Assembly: GCA_964462295.1 (NCBI GenBank) | Contig: CAYWXH010000017.1 | Coordinates: 1-33,331, forward strand | Length of the DNA stretch: 33,331 bases | Source: JALVIU01 sp964462295 | Lineage (GTDB): Bacteria; Atribacterota; JALVIU01 | Reading direction: 5' to 3' | Shown: piece by piece, positions 8,375 through 16,116 of the stretch | Layout: every line of letters begins with the position of its first letter | Position numbering within the stretch: the first letter of the stretch is position 1 | Notes under the pieces: generated by a model | The model's input: only the letters and a program-made list of their open reading frames with translations | Database searches by the model: none | What the model was told of the DNA's origin: nothing | Program-made: the position numbers and the translations under genes

Positions 8375-8403
8375 TTGACAAATTCCGAATCTTTTATTAT
8401 ACT
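8375..8403 (+). promoter_or_regulatory. Promoter of glnA
   Basis: TTGACA (8375-8380) and TATACT (8398-8403) are separated by 17 bases, a near-consensus housekeeping promoter just after the end of the NurA-like gene. Transcription would begin near 8410, giving a leader of about 157 bases before the GTG of glnA. No sigma-54 (-24/-12) pattern was seen. Confidence 0.75.
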
Positions 8404-8409
8404 TTTAGC

Positions 8410-8566
8410 TAAAATATTTTTCTATTATTTGCCTTCTTTTTTATTTCTATATTTTAATTTCTTGCTCAGTTTTTCTTAGTTATGTCTTTTATATACTGTA
8501 AATTCAGCATTTTTTTAAAGTCCAATATTATTTTTATTGGACTAAAAAAGATAAAGGAGGTAGACA
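8410..8566 (+). other. AU-rich 5' leader of glnA with a hairpin before the ribosome-binding site
   Basis: The 157-base leader is almost all A and T. Its one clear structure is a perfect 9-bp hairpin, AGTCCAATA (8519-8527) with TATTGGACT (8535-8543), loop of seven. It ends eleven bases before AAAGGAGG (8554-8560 region). On the plus strand the hairpin is not followed by a T run, so it is not a normal terminator in that direction. It may shield the ribosome-binding site or stabilise the message. No known glnA riboswitch is recognised. Confidence 0.4.
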
Positions 8567-9904
8567 GTGGCCGGGAAGATGACAAAAGAGGATGTTTATA
8601 AGTATATTGAAGAGAATGATATTAAGTTTGTTAAGATTTGGTTTACAGATATCTTGGGATTCCTAAAGGGGTTTACCATTCCTAAAGAAGAGCTTCCCAA
8701 GGCCTTTGAGGAAGGAATCGGTTTTGATGGTTCATCAGTCGAAGGTTTTACAAGGATTGATGAGAGTGATATGGTAGCTATTCCAGATCCATCTACCTTT
8801 TCTCCCTTACCGTGGAGACCGAAGGAAAAAGGTGTTGCAAGAATGTTTGCAGATATTGTAAAACCTGATGGTTCCCCCTTTGAAGGTGATCCAAGATATG
8901 TGCTTAAGAGGAATTTGGAATATGCAAAAAGTATGGGGTTTGATTTTTATGTAGGTCCTGAGCTTGAATATTTTTACTTTAAAAGCTCTGAGGGAACAGA
9001 AGTCCTTGATAGGGGTGGCTATTTTGATTTTATCCCTAGAGATGAAGCCCTTGATATGAGAAGAGAAACCGTTTTGTTCCTTGAAGAGATGGGTATACCT
9101 GTTGAATATTCTCACCATGAGGTAGCACCTTCCCAGCACGAGATAGACCTAAGGTACCAAGAAGCACTCACCATGGCCGATTTTGTGATGACATATAGGC
9201 TTGTGGTAAAAGAGGTTGCATATAGACATGGGGTATATGCAACATTTATGCCAAAACCTATATTTGGAGAAAATGGCTCTGGTATGCATATTCATATGTC
9301 TTTATTTGATATAAAAAATAATAAAAATGCCTTTTTTGACAAAGATGGAAAATACTATCTCTCAAATACGGCACTTTCCTTTATTGCAGGAGTCCTAAAA
9401 TATGCCCCAGAGTTTACAGCTGTAACATGTCAATGGGTAAATTCTTATAAAAGATTAGTGCCAGGGTATGAGGCTCCTGTATATGTATCTTGGGCGCAGA
9501 GAAACAGGTCAGACCTTATAAGAGTACCTATGTATAAACCGGGAAAAGAGATGGCCACAAGGATGGAACTTAGAAGTCCTGACCCTGCGGCAAATCCATA
9601 TCTTGCCTTCTCGGTTACCTTAAGGGCAGGGCTTAAGGGAATAGAAGAAGGGCTTACACCTCCTGATCCAGTAGAGGAGAATGTATATGAAATGACCCCT
9701 CAGGAGAGAGAGGAAAGAGGTATAGGGATGCTTCCCGGAAGTCTTATAGAGGCTATACAACTTACGGAGAAATCTGAAGTTGTAAGAGAAGCCCTTGGAG
9801 ACCATGTATTTGAACACTTTGTAAATAATAAAAAGATTGAATGGGATAAATATAGAACACAAATTACCAAGTTTGAACTTGATAATTATTTACCCGTTCT
9901 TTAG
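8567..9904 (+). CDS. glnA: Glutamine synthetase, type I-alpha
   Basis: It ligates ammonia to glutamate using ATP, the central step of nitrogen assimilation, as a cytosolic dodecamer. At 445 residues it has GSI-alpha length. Visible motifs are the beta-grasp latch FDGSSVEGF (53-61), metal ligands E132 and E134 in GPELEYF, HHEVAPSQHE (183-192), NGSGMHIHMS (236-245) and RMELRSPDPAANPY (332-345). The segment ENVYEMTPQEREE matches the alpha class rather than the adenylylated beta class. R63 in FTRIDESD matches the arginine linked to feedback inhibition in Bacillus-type enzymes. Control is therefore expected by feedback and transcription rather than adenylylation. The start is GTG, fixed by AAGGAGG ending at 8560. 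It stands alone with its own promoter and downstream hairpins. Confidence 0.97.
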   Translation: MAGKMTKEDVYKYIEENDIKFVKIWFTDILGFLKGFTIPKEELPKAFEEGIGFDGSSVEGFTRIDESDMVAIPDPSTFSPLPWRPKEKGVARMFADIVKPDGSPFEGDPRYVLKRNLEYAKSMGFDFYVGPELEYFYFKSSEGTEVLDRGGYFDFIPRDEALDMRRETVLFLEEMGIPVEYSHHEVAPSQHEIDLRYQEALTMADFVMTYRLVVKEVAYRHGVYATFMPKPIFGENGSGMHIHMSLFDIKNNKNAFFDKDGKYYLSNTALSFIAGVLKYAPEFTAVTCQWVNSYKRLVPGYEAPVYVSWAQRNRSDLIRVPMYKPGKEMATRMELRSPDPAANPYLAFSVTLRAGLKGIEEGLTPPDPVEENVYEMTPQEREERGIGMLPGSLIEAIQLTEKSEVVREALGDHVFEHFVNNKKIEWDKYRTQITKFELDNYLPVL

Positions 9905-9917
9905 TGTTTCACCCCCT

Positions 9918-9948
9918 AAATGGATGGTCTTTAAAAGACCATCCATTT
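9918..9948 (+). terminator. Long perfect hairpin downstream of glnA
   Basis: AAATGGATGGTCTTT (9918-9932) is repeated as its exact reverse complement at 9934-9948, allowing a stem of up to about 13-14 bp with a very small loop. It is followed by GCCCCCTTT, not a strong T run. It may be a first, weaker terminator or a 3'-end stabiliser of the glnA message. Confidence 0.5.
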
Positions 9949-9967
9949 GCCCCCTTTAATATAGATT

Positions 9968-9999
9968 GGGAATGGAGACCCCCATCCATTCCCTTTTTT
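9968..9999 (+). terminator. Rho-independent terminator of glnA
   Basis: GGGAATGGA (9968-9976) pairs with TCCATTCCC (9985-9993), loop of eight, followed directly by six T residues (9994-9999). This is a textbook intrinsic terminator for the plus strand, ending just before the convergent folD stop codon. In the minus direction the stem is not followed by a T run. Confidence 0.85.
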
Positions 10000-10000
10000 A

Positions 10001-10849
10001 TTAATTACTATTGCTTTTTATGCATTTTATAAGATGTTTAAATAAGACCGAAGTGGTTACACTCCCTACCCCTCCTGGTACAGGGGTTATTGCATCTACT
10101 ATGTTTTCTGCATCTTCAAATCGTATATCTCCGTAGATCTTTCCCTCTACCACATTTATTCCTACATCTATCACTACCTGCCCCGGAGAAAGATAATCTT
10201 TTGTAATAGCCTCTTTTCTTCCTAACGCTGCTATAAGTATATCTGCTTTTTTAGAAATCTCTTTTAGGTTTTTTGTCTTTGAATGGGTGATAGTTATTGT
10301 CGCATTTCTGTGTAGTAAGAGCATAGCAAGGGGTCTTCCCACTACAAGGCTCCTCCCTATAATGGTTATATTTTGCCCAAGAAGGGGGATATCGTAAAAA
10401 TCTAAAATTTCCATAACAGCTTGAGATGTAGCAGGGGGTATACCATCTTTTTCTCCAGAGAATATTTTGGATATATTTATAGGACTTATACCATCTACAT
10501 CTTTTCTTGGATCTATCTTGTATTTTATCCTATTTATATCAAGATGCCGTGGTAATGGTTGGAAAATCAATATACCGTGAATATCTTTATCTTTGTTTAA
10601 ATTTTCTATCTCATTTGTTAAAATATCCTCTGTTATATCTTCGGGAAACTCTTTATTGGCTACAGAAATCCCAAATAACCCTCCTTTTTTTTCTATCATT
10701 TTTCTATAAGATAGGGCATCTTCATTTTTCCCTACTATAACCGTTACTAAGGTAGGTGATATTCCCTCTTTTTTGAGGTGTTCTACCTCCATTTTTATAT
10801 CTTGTCCAATTTTCTCAGCTACAGGTTTACCCTTTAATATTTTTGCCAT
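10001..10849 (-). CDS. folD: Methylenetetrahydrofolate dehydrogenase (FolD family), variant active site
   Basis: FolD oxidises 5,10-methylene-THF to methenyl-THF with NAD(P)+, and in bifunctional forms also hydrolyses methenyl- to formyl-THF. The 282 residues are full length. Recognisable motifs are FQPLPRHLD (96-104), KDVDG (116-120), the nucleotide-binding IIGRSLVVGRPLA (163-175), IDVGIN (227-232) and PVPGGVGSVTTS (256-267). The canonical Y-x3-K cyclohydrolase lysine is not in place: Y48 is followed by R-K-M-I52, with lysines only at 50, 54 and 55. The usual PCTPxG segment reads PPATSQA (138-144). Such a sequence may have little cyclohydrolase activity, and the gene immediately upstream (fchA, 4-base gap) could supply it. 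The start has AGGGGTG upstream on the minus strand. The family call is secure; the activity split is inference. Confidence 0.93.
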   Translation of the reverse strand: MAKILKGKPVAEKIGQDIKMEVEHLKKEGISPTLVTVIVGKNEDALSYRKMIEKKGGLFGISVANKEFPEDITEDILTNEIENLNKDKDIHGILIFQPLPRHLDINRIKYKIDPRKDVDGISPINISKIFSGEKDGIPPATSQAVMEILDFYDIPLLGQNITIIGRSLVVGRPLAMLLLHRNATITITHSKTKNLKEISKKADILIAALGRKEAITKDYLSPGQVVIDVGINVVEGKIYGDIRFEDAENIVDAITPVPGGVGSVTTSVLFKHLIKCIKSNSN

Positions 10850-10853
10850 CTTT

Positions 10854-11459
10854 TCACCCCTTTAATCTATTTAATACTTTATTGTAAAGCTCCTCTCCTT
10901 GAGTTAGATATTTTTCTTTAAGAGTATCTGCCTCTTTTAAGATAGATGCTTTGAACTCCTCATCTTTTATCCATGAGAGGTTTATTATAACATTAAGGTA
11001 TGCCCCGTCTATCCCCGCTGTAAGCATTTTTGCCCCTACCCCGATATCACTTAATACATTTGGATTGACCTTATCTAAAATACTTTCGAGGAATGAAATA
11101 GCCTCACCAGATTTTTTGAGTACCTCCATAGGAACAAGAGTCGCCTCTTTTAGAGCGGATTCCTTTGCCTTATTTCTCTTTTCTTTCTCCTCTTCAGTAC
11201 CACGGGGCATCTTAAGTGCCTTTGAGACTTTGTTAAATGCTTCTGTGTCTTTTTCCATAAGGGTTAAAAATTCCTTTCTTAGTATATCAAGTTTTTCTTT
11301 TTCCCCTTTTAAGTCATCTCCCTTTGTAAGAGAAATAACCATCTCACCTAAAGCTGCACCTAGAGAAGAAGATAGTGCAGAAATTGACCCTCCTCCTGGT
11401 GCAGGGGCTGAGCTTGCAGTAATTTCTGTAAATTCTTCTATAGATAATTTGGAAAGCAT
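10854..11459 (-). CDS. fchA: Methenyltetrahydrofolate cyclohydrolase FchA (cyclodeaminase/cyclohydrolase family)
   Basis: A 201-residue, mostly helical protein of the formiminotetrahydrofolate cyclodeaminase/methenyl-THF cyclohydrolase family. The N-terminal signature ASSAPAPGGGSISALSSSLG (about 15-34) is the characteristic folate-binding glycine-rich stretch. The family either deaminates formimino-THF (histidine or purine breakdown) or hydrolyses methenyl-THF to 10-formyl-THF. Pairing with folD in one minus-strand operon, with no formiminotransferase nearby, favours the cyclohydrolase role. The ATG at 11457-11459 has a strong AAGGAGG upstream, and a promoter lies at 11491-11519. It is the first gene of the two-gene operon. 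Confidence 0.88.
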   Translation of the reverse strand: MLSKLSIEEFTEITASSAPAPGGGSISALSSSLGAALGEMVISLTKGDDLKGEKEKLDILRKEFLTLMEKDTEAFNKVSKALKMPRGTEEEKEKRNKAKESALKEATLVPMEVLKKSGEAISFLESILDKVNPNVLSDIGVGAKMLTAGIDGAYLNVIINLSWIKDEEFKASILKEADTLKEKYLTQGEELYNKVLNRLKG

Positions 11460-11490
11460 TTTTTCCTCCTTGTTATTTGGTTTTTGTTAA

Positions 11491-11519
11491 ATTATAACAT
11501 ATTACATAATTTGTTACAA
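11491..11519 (-). promoter_or_regulatory. Promoter of fchA-folD (minus strand)
   Basis: On the minus strand TTGTAA (plus 11514-11519) and TATAAT (plus 11491-11496) are 17 bases apart, with TGT immediately upstream forming an extended -10. It is divergent from the flavoprotein promoter at 11529-11556, with only about ten bases between the two -35 boxes, so shared control is possible. Confidence 0.65.
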
Positions 11520-11528
11520 CCATGTTTC

Positions 11529-11556
11529 TTGACAATCATACCCTTTATGCTATACT
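11529..11556 (+). promoter_or_regulatory. Promoter of the flavoprotein disulfide reductase operon
   Basis: TTGACA (11529-11534) is followed after 16 bases by TATACT (11551-11556), with TGC directly before the hexamer forming an extended -10. This is a strong sigma-70-type promoter with an expected start near 11563, about 30 bases before the ATG. Confidence 0.8.
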
Positions 11557-11593
11557 TAGATTACAAATATTATAAAATGAAAGAGGTGAGAAA

Positions 11594-12931
11594 ATGGATA
11601 AAGTAATAGTTATCGGTGGAGGGGCAGGGGGGATGACCTCTGCAACTCAGATAAAGAGAAAAGACCCTTCAAAAAAGGTTATGGTTTTTGATAAAGGAAA
11701 TTATGTATCATGGGCAGGTTGTCCTACTCCATACTATATAGCAGGGAAACTTCCTGAAAAATCTGTGATTCACTATACACCTGAGTATTTTAGAGAGAAT
11801 AGAAAAATAGATGTATTTGTAAGACATGAGGTTAAAGAGATATCATTTAAAGAGAAAAGGGTGTATGTAGAAGGGGAGAATTTAAATGGTTGGGTAGATT
11901 ATGATTATCTTGTACTTGCACCCGGAGGTAAACCCTTTATTCCACCAATGAACGGTATTGAAAAAGATGGCGTATTTAAGTTATCCCATGTTGAGGATGC
12001 CTTTTCTATAAAGGAGTATCTGAACAAGGAAAATCCTAAAAATGCCGTAATAGTAGGTGGTGGTGCAATAGGTCTTGAGATGGCAGAGAGCTTTTCAGAT
12101 TTGGGGATAAAGGTTACAATTATTGAGAAACTTCCTGTTATCCTACCATTTTTAAAGGATAAACAGAGAGACTATATACTTGATACCTTAAAATCCCACG
12201 GGGTAAGATTAATAACAGATGATACCGTTTTGGATATACTTGGAGAGGAGAAAGTAAAAGGTGTAAAGACAGAAAAAGGAGAAAATATAGATGCAGATAT
12301 CTTACTTGTAAGTATTGGGGTAAGACCTAATACAGAATTTTTGAAAGATAGTGGTTTTGAGTTATCCGAAAGAGGTGCTATAGATGTAGATGAGCATATG
12401 AGGACCTATATTGAAAATGTTTATGCTGCAGGGGATTCTGTCTTGGTAAAACATATGCTTACCGGGAAAAAAGTATTGGCTCCACTGGGAGATGTAGCAG
12501 ATAAAGAAGGACTTGTAGTAGGTGCAAATATAGCTGGATTTGATATGGTGTTCCCAGGTATCGTAGGAACTGCTATTACAAAGGTCTTTGAATGGGAGGT
12601 AGCTCGTACAGGTCTTACTCTGGATGAGGCAAAAAAGGCAGGTTATGAAAATGCTAAAGAGATAATAGTAAAGGGTTATCATAAGAATCCTGGATTCGGC
12701 GTAAGGGGGACCACATTTAATGTAGTCTTTGATGATGAAAAGGGTCTCTTCTTGGGGGCTTTTGCGGTAGGCGAGGCGTGTGTGGCACAGTTTATAGATA
12801 CTTTTGCGACATTCATATCCTTGAAAATTCCTATTGATGAGGCCTTTTCTGTAGATTATGCATATTGTCCGGCCACATCTACAGTCTGGAACCCTCTACT
12901 TGCCGCATATAGAAAGATTACGAAGAATTGA
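11594..12931 (+). CDS. FAD-dependent pyridine nucleotide-disulfide oxidoreductase (CoA-disulfide reductase/NADH oxidase-like)
   Basis: A 445-residue flavoprotein of the single-cysteine CoADR/NADH oxidase/NADH peroxidase class. It has an N-terminal FAD-binding VIGGGAGGM (6-14), redox cysteine C43 in SWAGCPTPYY, a second NAD(P)-binding GGGAIGLEMAESF near 155, the FAD motif VYAAGDS, and a C-terminal dimerisation domain. Members reduce CoA disulfide, polysulfide, O2 or peroxide with NAD(P)H. The substrate cannot be read here. Two features differ from typical CoADRs: the context of the redox cysteine is GCPTPYY rather than the common NCGLPYY, and the C-terminal segment reads YAYCPATSTVWNP, adding a second cysteine near the end. 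AGAGGTGA lies before the ATG. The next gene follows after 10 bases in the same transcript. Confidence 0.88.
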   Translation: MDKVIVIGGGAGGMTSATQIKRKDPSKKVMVFDKGNYVSWAGCPTPYYIAGKLPEKSVIHYTPEYFRENRKIDVFVRHEVKEISFKEKRVYVEGENLNGWVDYDYLVLAPGGKPFIPPMNGIEKDGVFKLSHVEDAFSIKEYLNKENPKNAVIVGGGAIGLEMAESFSDLGIKVTIIEKLPVILPFLKDKQRDYILDTLKSHGVRLITDDTVLDILGEEKVKGVKTEKGENIDADILLVSIGVRPNTEFLKDSGFELSERGAIDVDEHMRTYIENVYAAGDSVLVKHMLTGKKVLAPLGDVADKEGLVVGANIAGFDMVFPGIVGTAITKVFEWEVARTGLTLDEAKKAGYENAKEIIVKGYHKNPGFGVRGTTFNVVFDDEKGLFLGAFAVGEACVAQFIDTFATFISLKIPIDEAFSVDYAYCPATSTVWNPLLAAYRKITKN

Positions 12932-12941
12932 GGAGGGTGAT

Positions 12942-13505
12942 ATGGCAAATATAAGGTCTCGTGACCCGAATGTAAAGATCGATTTTATATTGGAAAAGAT
13001 CTCTGAAAAAGATGATATAGATTTTTATGTATCAGATGATATGGATTATCAGTTCCTTCCATACAGAGTAGAGATAGATTTTTATGGAACTAAAATTTTT
13101 ACAAAAACTGATTATGTATCTATCATGAGAAGAGACTTAGAAAAAATCCTTGGGGGTTTAAAGACACTCATAGATGGTAAATCGAATGAATTTGATATAG
13201 AAAGTACTGAGGGAGATTTTTTTGTATCCATCGAAAAAGCAGACAATGATGGAGATCTATATTGGGTATCTATCGATATGAGTGGTATGCTCTTTGGAGA
13301 GGATTTTGACAAAACAGAGGGCACAGCTTTGTCTTTTACTTTTTTAGGGACATATGGGCAGATTGAAGACTTCTATAAAACCCTTATCGAAGATACAAAA
13401 AAAGTTATCGATGACCTAAAAGAAAAGTACCCAGAGGAATTTTTAAAATTTCTTCCATTTTACGAAAGGCTCACCAGAGAGGATTTCAAGATAGAGGAGG
13501 AATAA
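12942..13505 (+). CDS. Conserved-looking protein of unknown function, 187 residues
   Basis: Not recognised. The frame is open from 12858, but the ATG at 12942 is the likely start because GGAGGG (12932-12937) lies at ideal distance and the longer form would overlap the flavoprotein gene by 74 bases. The protein is acidic and soluble, without signal peptide, membrane segment or cysteines. It appears as alternating beta strands (for example PYRVEIDFYG and LYWVSIDMSG) with helices around 65-80 and near the C-terminus. Being cotranscribed with the disulfide reductase, it may serve it, but nothing in the sequence shows how. A terminator follows directly. Confidence 0.75.
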   Translation: MANIRSRDPNVKIDFILEKISEKDDIDFYVSDDMDYQFLPYRVEIDFYGTKIFTKTDYVSIMRRDLEKILGGLKTLIDGKSNEFDIESTEGDFFVSIEKADNDGDLYWVSIDMSGMLFGEDFDKTEGTALSFTFLGTYGQIEDFYKTLIEDTKKVIDDLKEKYPEEFLKFLPFYERLTREDFKIEEE

Positions 13506-13531
13506 AAAAGGGCCCAAATGGGCCCTTTTTT
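13504..13531. terminator. Bidirectional intrinsic terminator between convergent genes
   Basis: GGGCCC (13510-13515), loop AAAT, GGGCCC (13520-13525), flanked by six A residues upstream (13504-13509) and six T residues downstream (13526-13531). The symmetry gives a T run after the stem in both directions, so it can end both the flavoprotein operon on the plus strand and the MCP transcript on the minus strand. It overlaps the end of the upstream gene and lies two bases from the MCP stop codon. Confidence 0.93.
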
Positions 13532-13533
13532 AT

Positions 13534-15966
13534 TTAAAGTTCAAACCTCTCAACTACCTCTCTTAATTTTTCTGCCTCTTCTTTTAAGGTATTTATACCT
13601 GCGTTTATCTCCTCTGATACGGCAGCATTCTTTTGTGTATCATTTGATATATTCTCCATTGAACTCTTTATCTCTTCCATAGAGCTTGTCTCTTCTTCTG
13701 TTGCAGCGGCAATCTTTGAAAGTTCTTCATTTATTCGCTCTATCATCTCTGCAATGGTTGCAACACTTTCTGATGCGGTAGATATAAGGTTTGCAGTATT
13801 TGAGAGCCTATCTACTGATACATTTGTAAGTTCTACAACATAATCTCCCTTTTCTATCTGTATCTTCATATTTTCTGATATTTTATCTACAATGCCTGCA
13901 AGTGAATCTATATGTTCTGCAATTTCTCTAAATGATACACCTGCCTTTTCTGTAAGTTCAAGTCCCTTTTCTACCTCTTCTTTACCATGCTGTGAGGTTG
14001 TTACCGCATTTTTCACCTTATTTTGTATATCTTTTATAAGATTCCCTATCTCACCTGCTGCCTGTTGTGAACGTTCTGCAAGTTTTCTTACCTCATCTGC
14101 TACAACTGCAAATCCCTTACCTGCATCACCTGCACGGGCTGCCTCAATGGCTGCATTTAGTGCAAGGAGGTTTGTCTGTTCCGCAATATCTGATATTACC
14201 TCTATAATCTTTCCTATCTCATCACTTGCCTTTCCAAGCTCATCCACTACTTTTGCAAGTTCCTCTACTTCAGTAGAGATCCTATCCATACCCAATGCTA
14301 CATTGTTTATTGCTTTATTTCCTTCTTCTGATGATTCCCTTGTCTTATTGGATGCCTCTTTTGCCTCTTGAGTAAGAGAAGTGGATTCCTCTATAAGTTT
14401 TTTGAGCTCTTCTATGCCATCTTGTACTTTATATGTCTGTTCTGCTACCTCTTTACTATCTTTTTCTATATCTTTTACAGATTTTGCCGTATTTTCTGCC
14501 TCTTCTGCTAGCCTTGTAGATGCCTCAGAGGCACTTTGTGTCTGTTGTGCCACCTCCTCTACAGCCGCCGTTACCTCTTGAACTGTTGCTGTTATCTCCT
14601 CTACAGAAGATGCCTGAGATTGTGCCGCATTCGCAAGGGTATCTGCAGATGAGGAGAGCTCTTCAGAGAGTGCATATAGGTTATCTGAGGTACCCGTAAG
14701 TGATGAGATTACCTCTTGAAGGGTATCCATAAAGAGATTAAACTGTGCACCTAATATACCTATCTCATCCTTTGATCTTACCTTCACCCTCTTTGTAAGG
14801 TCCCATTTTCCTTTTGTAAGATTCTGTAGGAACTCTGCCATATTTCTAAGGGGTTTTACTATAACACCTGTTATGAAGTAACCAATGAGTGTAGCAAGTA
14901 TTATAATAATTATTACACTTATAAGTAAAAGGTTAAATAACTCTTTTACAGGGGAGAGGGCTTCATTTTTGTCTATCTCTGCAATAATTGCCCAATTGAG
15001 TCCTTTTATTTTAAGAGGTGCATATGCAGAGAAGACATAGACTCCTCTATAGTCTTTTGTAAGTCCTACTCCCTTTTTCCCTGCTATCGCTTCCCTCGCT
15101 GCCTTTGTATCTACCTTTTGTCGAAGGATAGTGATCCCTTTAGAAAATCTGGAATTACTTCTCATAAGAAGATCAGACCCTACAAGATAAGTCTCACCTG
15201 TTTTTCCCATACCAGCTCTTATTTGCATAATATTATCTACCATTTTATAGGGAAGTTGTATAATAAGTACCCCTTCTATCTCTTCCATTTCTTCATTATA
15301 TATTTGAGCCCCTACAAACATTGCAGGTTGGTTTCCAGAGGGTGGATAATTTTCAAAATCTGTAAAATAAACCTTATCTTTAGAGCCTTTTATGATCTTT
15401 CTGAATAATCTTCCTATATTTGTATCTTTATATGGTCCTGAAAGAAGTGATGTACCAAAATCATCTTCTTTCATGACAGTATAGACAATATATCCTGTTT
15501 TTGGTTCCACCAGAAATAGGTCATGAAATCCATATTTTTGGATAATATGGAGAAAAGAAGGGTGGTAGGTTCTATGAGTATCTGAGTAATATGTACCATC
15601 TTGTGCTGCTATAAATTTCCACCTATCTTTTTCAGGATTTTCTGTTATATATGATTTCCGTGCAATTTTTGCACATTTTTCAGGGGTGTCTTCTATTGTT
15701 AGAAAGGAATCTCTAAGCTCTCCCATGGCATTTATAGTACCTACTGATGTTGCCAAGGAATTTACCGTATTTTCTATATAATCAAATTGATTTTTTATAA
15801 AGGCCTCCTTTGTGTCTCTCACAGCTACAAGATTAGATTCAGTCTTTTTTATAAGTGCATTACTTGAATTAAAATAGGCTATATAACCAAGTACAAAGGC
15901 AGTTATAATTACAACCAAAAGCATAACCAGAGAGATCTTTACCCCCATCTTCATATTCTTTAGCAT
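13534..15966 (-). CDS. Methyl-accepting chemotaxis protein with periplasmic double-Cache-type sensor
   Basis: An 810-residue transmembrane chemoreceptor. TM1 is at about 11-31. A large extracytoplasmic domain at about 32-343 has dCache-like features, such as HDLFLVEPKTGYIVYTV at 148-164 and a second repeat around 255-332 ending WAIIAEID. TM2 is at about 345-366, HAMP at about 367-420, and then the long signalling coiled coil. The hairpin tip is the family signature (AEQTNLLALNAAIEAARAGD, about 595-614, and VVADEVRKLAERS, about 621-633). It would bind a small ligand outside and control CheA. There is no C-terminal CheR-binding pentapeptide; it ends VERFEL. The ATG has AAGGAGG at good spacing on the minus strand. 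It stands alone between its own promoter and a shared terminator. CheB at 155-1219 is its probable adaptation enzyme. Confidence 0.96.
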   Translation of the reverse strand: MLKNMKMGVKISLVMLLVVIITAFVLGYIAYFNSSNALIKKTESNLVAVRDTKEAFIKNQFDYIENTVNSLATSVGTINAMGELRDSFLTIEDTPEKCAKIARKSYITENPEKDRWKFIAAQDGTYYSDTHRTYHPSFLHIIQKYGFHDLFLVEPKTGYIVYTVMKEDDFGTSLLSGPYKDTNIGRLFRKIIKGSKDKVYFTDFENYPPSGNQPAMFVGAQIYNEEMEEIEGVLIIQLPYKMVDNIMQIRAGMGKTGETYLVGSDLLMRSNSRFSKGITILRQKVDTKAAREAIAGKKGVGLTKDYRGVYVFSAYAPLKIKGLNWAIIAEIDKNEALSPVKELFNLLLISVIIIIILATLIGYFITGVIVKPLRNMAEFLQNLTKGKWDLTKRVKVRSKDEIGILGAQFNLFMDTLQEVISSLTGTSDNLYALSEELSSSADTLANAAQSQASSVEEITATVQEVTAAVEEVAQQTQSASEASTRLAEEAENTAKSVKDIEKDSKEVAEQTYKVQDGIEELKKLIEESTSLTQEAKEASNKTRESSEEGNKAINNVALGMDRISTEVEELAKVVDELGKASDEIGKIIEVISDIAEQTNLLALNAAIEAARAGDAGKGFAVVADEVRKLAERSQQAAGEIGNLIKDIQNKVKNAVTTSQHGKEEVEKGLELTEKAGVSFREIAEHIDSLAGIVDKISENMKIQIEKGDYVVELTNVSVDRLSNTANLISTASESVATIAEMIERINEELSKIAAATEEETSSMEEIKSSMENISNDTQKNAAVSEEINAGINTLKEEAEKLREVVERFEL

Positions 15967-16006
15967 AATATACCTCCTTTTCCTTATTTTATATACAACC
16001 TAAATA

Positions 16007-16035
16007 ATTATATCATATTAGCACAGTAATGTATA
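16007..16035 (-). promoter_or_regulatory. Promoter of the MCP gene (minus strand)
   Basis: On the minus strand an extended -10, TGATATAAT (hexamer at plus 16007-16012), lies 17 bases from TATACA (plus 16030-16035), which matches four of six -35 positions. The start would be near 16000, about 35 bases before the ATG. Confidence 0.55.
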
Positions 16036-16081
16036 TATCTGCCTCAAAAATTAAAAAATTTATTTTTAAACTCTTTATTGA

Positions 16082-16110
16082 TTGACTCTTTTCTCTTTTC
16101 CATGTATAAT
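16082..16110 (+). promoter_or_regulatory. Promoter of the BMP transporter operon
   Basis: TTGACT (16082-16087), 17 bases, TATAAT (16105-16110): a near-consensus promoter. The start would be near 16117, leaving a leader of about 134 bases before the binding-protein gene. Confidence 0.8.
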
Positions 16111-16116
16111 TTATTT

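Noticed and set aside
10951..11490. 179-codon open frame on the plus strand opposite fchA
   Set aside because: It is serine- and phenylalanine-rich with no recognisable motif, lies antisense to a well-supported family gene, and would begin without a suitable ribosome-binding site.
12858..12941. Upstream extension of the 187-residue unknown protein
   Set aside because: It would overlap the flavoprotein gene by 74 bases and has no ribosome-binding site, whereas ATG 12942 follows GGAGGG at ideal spacing.
13892..14371. 159-codon open frame on the plus strand opposite the MCP signalling domain
   Set aside because: Long antisense frames arise from the repetitive Glu/Ala/Ser coding of the coiled coil; the translation is low-complexity Ser/Ala/Phe.
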